A stretch of DNA of 45,322 nt from Campylobacteraceae bacterium (lineage in GTDB: Bacteria > Campylobacterota > Campylobacteria > Campylobacterales > Sulfurovaceae), in assembly GCA_026996165.1 (NCBI GenBank), contig JALWMP010000099.1:1-45322 (forward strand), in the 5' to 3' direction. Positions 37,930 to 45,322 of the stretch are shown here, piece by piece. Both the position numbers and the translations under genes were made by a program. A model generated the notes under the pieces. The model worked only from the letters and a program-made list of their open reading frames with translations. It did no database searches and was not told the DNA's origin. Numbering within the stretch: position 1 is the stretch's first letter; every line of letters starts with the position of its first letter.

Positions 37930-38880
37930 CTATCTAAAATTAATATAATTGTTCTCAGTATAAACATGATTGTTAGGTCTAATAGTATTAGCATAACGTG
38001 CATAGAAGAGTGGAACTTTAGATGTAGGGATATTTACCATATATCCTCTTCTATATGGTACGCGTCCACTCTTTAAATGAGCGTTTATCTTCTCTAAATA
38101 GAAACTATTCATCTCTAAAGAGGCTGCTAAACTAGTCAACTCTTCTCCAGGACGAACCTTTACAGGAGTAATATTATCTTTATTTATTTGATACATCATC
38201 TCCCCTAATCGGTCATCACTTTTAAAAAGATAATTTTCGCCAATCATAGCCATTAAAAGAACTTTTTGTATATATTTTTTTGTCTCTGCTTTAATATAGT
38301 TATTATTAGAAGAAATCAATGTACCTAAATCTCTAGTTCCCGCTCGTTTTATAGCTCTATTAACACAACCATTTCCACAGTTATATGCCATGGTAGTCAA
38401 ATACCAAGCATGAAGGTTACTGTTCATTTTATAAAGATATGTAATTGCAGAATCTGTTGCACGAATTGGGTCATATCGTTCATCTACACTATCATTAATT
38501 TGTAAATGAAACTCTTTTTGAGCTGTATTGACCGTAAATTGCCATAATCCACCTGCACCTGTACGAGAAGTAGCCTTAGGATTAAACTCCGATTCAATCA
38601 TGGAGATGTATAAAAAAACAGGAGAGATGTCTCTTTGATACATCATCTCCTTAATAGTAGGAATAATTAAACCACCTCTACGAACAGCTTTAATAAAACG
38701 CTTTCTATAGTCTCTCTTATTTGTTTGAATAAAATGTTTAAATTCAGGGTTATCAATAAAATTTTCATTTAAATCAAACTCTGTTAAAACATAAGAGTAA
38801 GAAGGAAACTCAGAGCGTATATCTGCATAGGTAAAAGAGTTTAAAAAAAGTGATATTATTAATATTTTATATAAATTCAT
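37930..38880 (-). CDS. mltD: Membrane-bound lytic murein transglycosylase D (SLT domain)
   Basis: MIESEFNPKATSRTGAGGLWQFTVNTAQ...DERYDPIRATDSAITYLYKMN and MAYNCGNGCVNRAIKRAG; C-terminal LysM-like region. Confidence 0.92.
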   Translation of the reverse strand: MNLYKILIISLFLNSFTYADIRSEFPSYSYVLTEFDLNENFIDNPEFKHFIQTNKRDYRKRFIKAVRRGGLIIPTIKEMMYQRDISPVFLYISMIESEFNPKATSRTGAGGLWQFTVNTAQKEFHLQINDSVDERYDPIRATDSAITYLYKMNSNLHAWYLTTMAYNCGNGCVNRAIKRAGTRDLGTLISSNNNYIKAETKKYIQKVLLMAMIGENYLFKSDDRLGEMMYQINKDNITPVKVRPGEELTSLAASLEMNSFYLEKINAHLKSGRVPYRRGYMVNIPTSKVPLFYARYANTIRPNNHVYTENNYINFR

Positions 38881-38983
38881 AGTTAATCCTTGTCTATAAG
38901 TATAATTATATTGCTATAAATATAAATACAAACTTAAACTAAAAATTTATATATAAAAAATAATATAAAAAAAAGTTTATTTT

Positions 38984-39760
38984 TTATTCTATTTTTGAAA
39001 ATAGTTCAAAAGCATTATTGGTTGTATATACCTCTATCTCACTCTCTTTTTCACCTGATAACTCAGCCATTTTAGCCACTACTAATTTACAATAAGATGG
39101 TTCATTCCTTTTTCCTCTATAAGGGTGTGGGGTTAAATATGGAGCATCAGTCTCTATAATAACTCTCTCTTTTGGAATTTTTGGATAAACATTAATAAGC
39201 TTACGAGCATTTTTAAAAGTTAAAACACCACCTATCCCATAGTAGAAGTTTTTATCTGATAACTTAAGAAGAGATTCATCTGCATTGTAACAGTGTAGAA
39301 CACCACCCTCATCTCCTGCATACTCTTCTAAAAGTTTTAAAGAGTCAAAAGAGGAGTCTCGTATGTGAACAATAAGTGGTAGCTTAAACTCTTTTGCCAA
39401 AAGTATCTGGTCTACAAAAATCTCTTTTTGCAACTCTTTTTCTACTTCAATCTCATCTTTTGATTCTGGTAGACGAAAGTAATCTAACCCGCACTCACCT
39501 ATAGCAACACATTTTGGGTGGGTAACAAATTTTTCTAAAAAGTCTCTATTGTAATTTTGAGCATCGTAGGGGTGAACACCAACTGCAAAGTAGATTTCAT
39601 CATAATTCTCAGCAAGTTCAATAGCTCGGTTAAGTGTTTTTGGGTCAGCACCAGGAATAATAAAACGCTCAATACCACTAACTTTAGCACGTTCTATTAC
39701 TTCTGATATATCTTCTCTATATCGTTCATCATCTAAGTGACAATGGGTATCAATTATCAT
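38984..39760 (-). CDS. tatD: TatD-family deoxyribonuclease
   Basis: MIIDTHCHLDDERYREDI, AIGECGLDYFRLP, PLIVHIRDS and IIETDAPYLTPHPYRGKRNEPSY. Confidence 0.96.
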   Translation of the reverse strand: MIIDTHCHLDDERYREDISEVIERAKVSGIERFIIPGADPKTLNRAIELAENYDEIYFAVGVHPYDAQNYNRDFLEKFVTHPKCVAIGECGLDYFRLPESKDEIEVEKELQKEIFVDQILLAKEFKLPLIVHIRDSSFDSLKLLEEYAGDEGGVLHCYNADESLLKLSDKNFYYGIGGVLTFKNARKLINVYPKIPKERVIIETDAPYLTPHPYRGKRNEPSYCKLVVAKMAELSGEKESEIEVYTTNNAFELFSKIE

Positions 39761-39790
39761 TAAAATCCTTTATTAAATAAAGGATTTTAA
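39760..39790 (-). promoter_or_regulatory. 31-nt perfect palindrome overlapping the tatD RBS
   Basis: TTAAAATCCTTTATT-A-AATAAAGGATTTTAA. On the - strand AAAGGA in the 3' arm lies just upstream of the tatD ATG. Confidence 0.6.
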
Positions 39791-39797
39791 CATATTT

Positions 39798-40517
39798 CTA
39801 ATAAGGTAGAGTAATTATTTGACCTTCATATATGTCACTAGGATTATTTAAAATATTACTATTTCTTGCCATAATCTCTTTATATTTCATTGGATTTCCA
39901 TAAATTTTTTTAGAAATACTCTCAAGCGTATCTCCTTTTTGTACAACAATAACTCGACTCTTGGGTTTACTTTTAACAACAAGCTCTTTTTTTAATTCAT
40001 TTGTATATTTAGAGTTATCTACCATAGCTTTATCAACTATATTACTTATTGCCTCATTTAAATTTACCTGAGTTAAATTATCTTTATTTTTATCTTTTTC
40101 TTTTTTCGATTTAGAATCATCTAAAACATCTACCTCCATACTATCTAAAGCAAGTAGATATTCATCATCTTGTAGAGATACATTTGTAGCAACAGGACTC
40201 TCTTTTGACTTTTCTAATGCAGTTAAGTATTCATCTTTTTTATCTACATTTTCCTCTTTATTGGCAATCTTGGATACTTCTTGAGATATTTTACTATTAT
40301 CCAGTAAATTATGAACTATTTTGGGTTCAGAAGTTATCTTTAACTCTTCATCTAGTAGATTTTGCTTATAATAGTTAAATCCAAGATAAAGAAGCACAGC
40401 TCCTGTTGAAAAAGAGAGTAACCTAATTAAAACTCTTTTTTTATTTTCTTTACGTTCATGAGCATGAATACTAGACCCTCTAATTGCCTCTTCATAATCA
40501 TTATCTGTTGCAAACAT
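39798..40517 (-). CDS. Membrane-anchored LysM-domain protein
   Basis: N-terminal TM; C-terminal RVIVVQKGDTLESISKKIYGNPMKYKEIMARNSNILNNPSDIYEGQIITLPY. Confidence 0.85.
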   Translation of the reverse strand: MFATDNDYEEAIRGSSIHAHERKENKKRVLIRLLSFSTGAVLLYLGFNYYKQNLLDEELKITSEPKIVHNLLDNSKISQEVSKIANKEENVDKKDEYLTALEKSKESPVATNVSLQDDEYLLALDSMEVDVLDDSKSKKEKDKNKDNLTQVNLNEAISNIVDKAMVDNSKYTNELKKELVVKSKPKSRVIVVQKGDTLESISKKIYGNPMKYKEIMARNSNILNNPSDIYEGQIITLPY

Positions 40518-40601
40518 TTATTTTTTCCTTCAATTTTTCTTATTAAAGGATTTTAATAGAGAAATAAGCACCAAATATGAAATATATATATTATTTATAA
40601 A

Positions 40602-41195
40602 TTAATATGGTATATTAATCTTCTCTCCAACATATAGTGTATGAGATTGTTCTGTAATATTTTTGTTATGTTTTATAATCTTATGAAATGCCATTGAGTT
40701 ACCATAATATTTTTCAGCCAATGAAGAGAGTGTATCTCCTTTTTTCACAACAACAACACGTCCTTTAGAATCTTTACTTTTATCATCTAGCTCTTTAGAA
40801 ATGGAAGATTCATAGTAGTTTGATTTACTCTTCATAGTTATATCTTCTATAACTTGATTCATCTCATCTATTAGCTCTGCTTGTTGATTTGATTTAGAAT
40901 TTGTTGGAGCAGTTTCACTATCTGGATTATTTAAAAGAACCATCAGTTCTTCATCACTATAATCTGTGTCTGTTGAACGATGAGTAGCACCAAGAACAGC
41001 TGTCTTTTTTCCAAAAATATTTTCAGAAAGATAATTGCTACTCTGTGTAAAATATAAAAAACCAACAATAGCTAAAGCTAAAAAGAGAAGCATATTTGTA
41101 AAAAGCAGTAAAGCTCTTCTCTCTTTTCTATCTACGGTATAAACCTGTGCATCTCTAGTTGCAAGTAAGTACTCTTCTTCACTATTATTATACAT
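40602..41195 (-). CDS. Membrane-anchored LysM-domain protein (paralog of the adjacent gene)
   Basis: N-terminal TM; C-terminal RVVVVKKGDTLSSLAEKYYGNSMAFHKIIKHNKNITEQSHTLYVGEKINIPY. Confidence 0.85.
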   Translation of the reverse strand: MYNNSEEEYLLATRDAQVYTVDRKERRALLLFTNMLLFLALAIVGFLYFTQSSNYLSENIFGKKTAVLGATHRSTDTDYSDEELMVLLNNPDSETAPTNSKSNQQAELIDEMNQVIEDITMKSKSNYYESSISKELDDKSKDSKGRVVVVKKGDTLSSLAEKYYGNSMAFHKIIKHNKNITEQSHTLYVGEKINIPY

Positions 41196-41298
41196 TTAAC
41201 TTCTCCTAATATTTTAAATCAATACAATCTTAACAAATATTTTTATAGAAAAAGTTTAATTTATTAATTTTTTTTTAAAATAAAAATATACTTTTTAT

Positions 41299-42831
41299 TT
41301 ATAATTTTTTACGAAGTAGCTTTTTAGCAAAGAGTCTAGCCTCTTCATTTGGTCTCTCTCCCCCAATAATTCTAGCTATCTCATTGATTCTTCCCTCTTT
41401 ATCTAGTGAAATTACACTACTTTTATTGTTAATTTTAGAGACTAAAAGATGTTGAGTAGCTTTAGATGCTAAGTGTGGTTGATGAGAAATAGCAAATATC
41501 TGATAGACAGAGGAGAGTTTAGCAATCATATTAGCAATAGCTATAGACTCATCACCTGAGACATTGGCATCTATCTCATCTAAAATAAGAACTCCACTCT
41601 CCTTAACTCCTGATAGAGCTATGACCATTAAAGCTAAACGTACACGATTAAATTCACCTCCACTAAGTGTAGAAGCTTTTGAACCATTTAATTTAACTTC
41701 AACCATATCCTGACCAGTTAAACTTAATGCCTCAGTAGTAAAAATAAAATTTAACTCAGGAAGTTTTAACTCTGCCAAATATTTTTTTAAAGGCTTTTCT
41801 AACTCTTGAGCTTTAGCCTTTCTAACAAAAGAGATTTTAGTTGCCAATGTACTAAGCTCCATAAACTCCATCTCTAAAAAAGACTCTAACATACTTTTAT
41901 CTTTCTCAATATTTTGATAACCTTGCAACTCTTTTTTCTTTAAATCTGCATACTCAAGTGCCTCTTCTATACTCCCATATCTATTTTTTAGAGAGGAGAT
42001 TTTTTCTAACCTATCCAATATCTCTTCAATATTGATTTCAGTTAACTCTTCCGATAAAATCTCTATCTCTTCAAAATCAGCACGAAGTTGATTCATAGCC
42101 TCTGAAAAATTAGTATCATCTTTATCTAATAATCTATATACCTCTGTAACTGCCTCTTCAAAATCAAAAATACCATTAGCTAACTCAACTGCATCATTAA
42201 TTTTATCAATACGTGAAAGTTGTTGCTTAATTTTTAAAAGCTCCTCATCTTCACCCACTTTAGGGTCTATACTCTCTATCTTCTCTATCTCAAACTCTGT
42301 AAACTCAATTAGTTCAGCTAGTTTAGCCTCTTTTTCTCTTATCTTTTTTAACTCTTCAAGTTTAAATTTGTAGTTAGCATACCGTTTGGAGTACTCTTTA
42401 AAAAGTTTTTTAAAGCTTTTATCATTTGACAAGAGTTCATTGTCTATAAGTTTTAGTAAATCTTTACTCTCAAAACCACTCTTATCTCTAACCGATAAAA
42501 ACTGGACATAAGGAGAGAACATCTCTTTTAAAATTTTTTTAGAGATATTCTGCCCATCAATACTATATCGTACTTTCTCCTTTTTTAGACTCTTAAGTGT
42601 TATCTCATCTTCAAACTCAAAGTTTTCATTCTTTAGACTCTTTGGTTTATCTATCAACACTTCACATAGAGATGCTTCAGCAGTTCCATAACCAAATGTA
42701 GAGAGTATACTATTCATAAAGAGAGACTTACCTGCTCCAGATGGTCCAGAGAGAACCACTAAACCTTTTTCTAACTCTAACTCTATTTTATTAAACGATA
42801 TTAAATTTTTTATATATACTCTATTAATCAT
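41299..42831 (-). CDS. recN: DNA repair protein RecN
   Basis: LVVLSGPSGAGKSLFMNSIL Walker A, STLSGGEFNRVRLALMVIAL signature and VLILDEIDANVSGDES Walker B. Confidence 0.95.
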   Translation of the reverse strand: MINRVYIKNLISFNKIELELEKGLVVLSGPSGAGKSLFMNSILSTFGYGTAEASLCEVLIDKPKSLKNENFEFEDEITLKSLKKEKVRYSIDGQNISKKILKEMFSPYVQFLSVRDKSGFESKDLLKLIDNELLSNDKSFKKLFKEYSKRYANYKFKLEELKKIREKEAKLAELIEFTEFEIEKIESIDPKVGEDEELLKIKQQLSRIDKINDAVELANGIFDFEEAVTEVYRLLDKDDTNFSEAMNQLRADFEEIEILSEELTEINIEEILDRLEKISSLKNRYGSIEEALEYADLKKKELQGYQNIEKDKSMLESFLEMEFMELSTLATKISFVRKAKAQELEKPLKKYLAELKLPELNFIFTTEALSLTGQDMVEVKLNGSKASTLSGGEFNRVRLALMVIALSGVKESGVLILDEIDANVSGDESIAIANMIAKLSSVYQIFAISHQPHLASKATQHLLVSKINNKSSVISLDKEGRINEIARIIGGERPNEEARLFAKKLLRKKL

Positions 42832-43706
42832 TATTCGTCATCACCCCACGATAGTTTTTCTCTAAGAACAGAAAAGTAATTTCTCTCTCTTTTGTGTAAT
42901 AATTTTGCTCCTATTTGAGCTCCATTTATGACCAATACCTCACCTGCCTCCATCTCATAATCGTCTTGACCATCAACCATTACAATAACTTTATCTTTAG
43001 GAGATGAGAAGTCAATAGTAAAATTAGAAGGTAACACTAAAGGTCTTTGGGTTAAAGAGTGTGCAGCAATAGGAGTCATAATAAAAGCTTTAGTTAAAGG
43101 GTATATTACAGGTCCTCCTGCTGCTAAATTATAAGCAGTTGAACCAGTTGGTGTAGAGATAATTAGTCCATCACCTCGATATGTATTAAACCACTCACCA
43201 TCAATAGAAGCATCAATTCTAGCCATATGTGAAATAGTTGGACGAGTTACAACTACATCATTAAAAGCATGAAATTTTTTACGACCATCAGCTGTCTGAA
43301 TATAACCATCTATCATCATACGGTCATCTATTCGATAGTTATTAATTAATAAATTATCTAAAAAGGTATCTACTTCTGATATTCGTACATCAGCCAAAAA
43401 TCCTAAAGTTCCAGCATTGATTCCAAGAACTGGTTTATGGTATCCATAACTTTTTCTCACCAAAGAAAGTAGTGTACCATCACCTCCTAAAGAGACTAGA
43501 AAATCTGAATGCTTACAAAGTTCATCAAACTCAATACCATTTGAAAGACCTAACATATCACTTGAGTGTTTTACTAACAAAACTTTGATTTTTCTAGCTT
43601 CAAACTTCTTTTTTATCTCTTTATATATCGGTAAAATCTCTGGAGCATCAGGCTTTATTACAAAACCTGCAACGTTAATCTGTGTTAATTTTTCATCACT
43701 CACCAA
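42831..43706 (-). CDS. nadK: NAD kinase
   Basis: FLVSLGGDGTLLSLVRKS, GINAGTLGFLADV and GDGLIISTPTGSTAYNLAAGGPVIYP. Confidence 0.97.
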   Translation of the reverse strand: MVSDEKLTQINVAGFVIKPDAPEILPIYKEIKKKFEARKIKVLLVKHSSDMLGLSNGIEFDELCKHSDFLVSLGGDGTLLSLVRKSYGYHKPVLGINAGTLGFLADVRISEVDTFLDNLLINNYRIDDRMMIDGYIQTADGRKKFHAFNDVVVTRPTISHMARIDASIDGEWFNTYRGDGLIISTPTGSTAYNLAAGGPVIYPLTKAFIMTPIAAHSLTQRPLVLPSNFTIDFSSPKDKVIVMVDGQDDYEMEAGEVLVINGAQIGAKLLHKRERNYFSVLREKLSWGDDE

Positions 43707-43877
43707 TATTCTCCTACTAACTATAACAGTAGAATATCATAAAATCACTTGTTGATTCTATCTATAATATAAAATTGCAACATTTTATTTTAGAAATGAT
43801 ACGTTATCTTTTTATAGTAAATAGTACAAAATTCAAGTAAAACCCCCTATAATTACATATAAAATTTAGGAGAACAA

Positions 43878-45056
43878 ATGCTTCGATATGCCCCGTCACC
43901 TATTGGTGATATCTGTTTAGATAATTTACAAATTGCCATTGTTAACTACCTTATTGCACAACAAAAAAATGACAAATTCTTAGTGCGTATAGAAGATGTT
44001 AATGTAGTAGATATGGAGGAGGGAAAAGATACAGAAATTATGATGATTTTAGAGAAATTTGCTCTAAAACATGACTTGGTCTTTCATCAAAGTGAACACT
44101 TAAATCTATATCAAACTTTAGCACTTCGTCTACTTAAAGAGAAAAAGGCTTTTATTTGCAAATGTAAAGATGAAAATTCCTCTTGCTATTCAAATTGTGA
44201 AACACTAAGCCAAGAGGAGTATAGAGAGATTAAAGAGAGTGGAAAACCTTTTGTAATACGTCTAAAATATAAAGATGTTGATAACTTTGTTATTTTAAAA
44301 GTAGATGGGAAACCAAGTTATAACTTTGCTTGTGCCACAGATGATATGATAAGTAATATTGAGCTAGTTATTCGTGATGAAAAATATCTTAATGAGACAG
44401 AAAAACAAAACTATATTAAAAAACTACTAGGATATGAAAAAGAGACTCACTATATACATATAAACACTACAAAAGATACCCCATCAGTAAAATCTCTTTT
44501 TAAAGAAGGATTTTTACCTGATGCTATTTTAAACTATTTAATTATTGAGTTAAATCCAAATGCTCCAAAGAAGGTTTTTAGACTTCCTGATGCCATTAAG
44601 TGGTTTAGTTTAGAAGATATTCCAAAAAAAAGTAACTATTTTGATTTAAAAAAGCTACAACAGCTTAATCGAGAACATCTAAAGCTTATTGATGATAAAC
44701 TTCTATCTACACTTTTTGGCTTTGCAGATGCCAATATTGGTAAACTTGCAAAAGTCTATCTTGATGAGTGTAGCACAATAAATGAACTAGAGAAAAAGAT
44801 AAAACTTATCTTTCAACCAAAAGATTTTTCTAGTGAATTTGGTGAGCAGATGAAGAGACTTTCAGAGTTAATCTTTGAAGCTCCAATAATAGAAAATTTT
44901 GATGAGTTTCAAAATTTTCTAATTAGAAAAAGTGGACTTAGTAGAGATGAACTCGAAAAGCCTTTAGCACAACTCTTAACATCAACAGCCCATGGAGCTA
45001 AGTTAAGAGAGATATATCCATACATTAAATCTTACATATTGGAGGTAGCATCATAA
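43878..45056 (+). CDS. Glutamyl-tRNA-synthetase-like protein with degenerate HIGH and KMSKR motifs
   Basis: RYAPSPIGDICLDNLQIAIVNYLIA...LVRIED, PSYNFACATDDM and a C-terminus SGLSRDELEKPLAQLLTSTAHGAKLREIYPYIKSYILE all align to GltX; motif changes described in findings. Strong SD (AGGAGAACAA ATG). Confidence 0.85.
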   Translation: MLRYAPSPIGDICLDNLQIAIVNYLIAQQKNDKFLVRIEDVNVVDMEEGKDTEIMMILEKFALKHDLVFHQSEHLNLYQTLALRLLKEKKAFICKCKDENSSCYSNCETLSQEEYREIKESGKPFVIRLKYKDVDNFVILKVDGKPSYNFACATDDMISNIELVIRDEKYLNETEKQNYIKKLLGYEKETHYIHINTTKDTPSVKSLFKEGFLPDAILNYLIIELNPNAPKKVFRLPDAIKWFSLEDIPKKSNYFDLKKLQQLNREHLKLIDDKLLSTLFGFADANIGKLAKVYLDECSTINELEKKIKLIFQPKDFSSEFGEQMKRLSELIFEAPIIENFDEFQNFLIRKSGLSRDELEKPLAQLLTSTAHGAKLREIYPYIKSYILEVAS

Positions 45057-45322
45057 TGAATTTTATACTACAACCTATCCTACTTTTTATTCAGATATAT
45101 ATCTGGATTGTTATTATTGCAACTATTCTATCTATGCTACAAGTTGACCCTCGTCAACCTTTTGTTGAACTAATAAATCGTATAACAGAACCAGCTTTTC
45201 GTTTTATTCGGCAAAAGATGCCCTTTACTGTTATTGGTGGAATTGACCTATCCCCATTAGTTCTTATTATAGGATTACAATTAATAAGTAGTCTACTATC
45301 TGGTAATATATTTGTTGCTATT
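45056..45322 (+). CDS. yggT: YggT-family integral membrane protein (truncated by window end)
   Basis: MNFILQPILLFIQIYIWIVIIATILSMLQVDPRQPFVELINRITEPAFRFIRQKMPFTVIGGIDLSPLVLIIGLQLISSLLSGNIFVAI; ATG overlaps the preceding TAA. Confidence 0.88.
   Translation, partial: MNFILQPILLFIQIYIWIVIIATILSMLQVDPRQPFVELINRITEPAFRFIRQKMPFTVIGGIDLSPLVLIIGLQLISSLLSGNIFVAI

Noticed and set aside
41200-41300. Very AT-rich gap before recN/LysM genes, considered as a foreign insertion
   Set aside because: Base composition is typical of intergenic DNA throughout this window and no boundaries or repeats were found.
1-45322. CRISPR arrays, tRNA or rRNA genes, phage or toxin-antitoxin modules
   Set aside because: No regularly spaced repeats, cloverleaf-like sequence, rRNA-like stretch or phage/TA gene pair could be identified by eye.

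Overview
This 45.3-kb AT-rich chromosomal window looks like a Campylobacterota (Sulfurovum/Sulfurimonas-type) genome. That assignment is inferred from protein style and from gene order, e.g. tatD-mltD-rlpA slot-kdsC-lptC. It is mostly housekeeping: thiI, amidase, ppk2, rmuC, lolA, mog, secA, lolC-like, valS, alpha carbonic anhydrase, rpiB, lepB, folD, thyX, grpE-dnaK, acnB, truD, thiL, a two-component system, trxC, lptC, kdsC, hisB, mltD, tatD, recN, nadK and the start of a yggT gene. No CRISPR array, rRNA, tRNA, intact transposon or obvious defence island was seen. The strongest candidate for something unusual is 43878..45056. It is a full-length glutamyl-tRNA-synthetase-like protein in which the HIGH, GEDH-type and KMSKR motifs are all replaced, while the glutamate-pocket-like motifs and the C-terminal anticodon-binding region remain recognisable. 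Other points of interest are: a probable IS200/IS605 right-end/omegaRNA-like remnant next to a signal-less M14 peptidase with FN3/DNRLRE-like modules; an Mrr-like nuclease with an altered active site beside an isolated terminator-like hairpin; a 31-nt perfect palindrome burying the tatD ribosome-binding site; a SPOR protein without a DPBB domain in the RlpA slot; tandem LysM membrane proteins with a recurring short motif; and GTAG-headed palindromic repeats.
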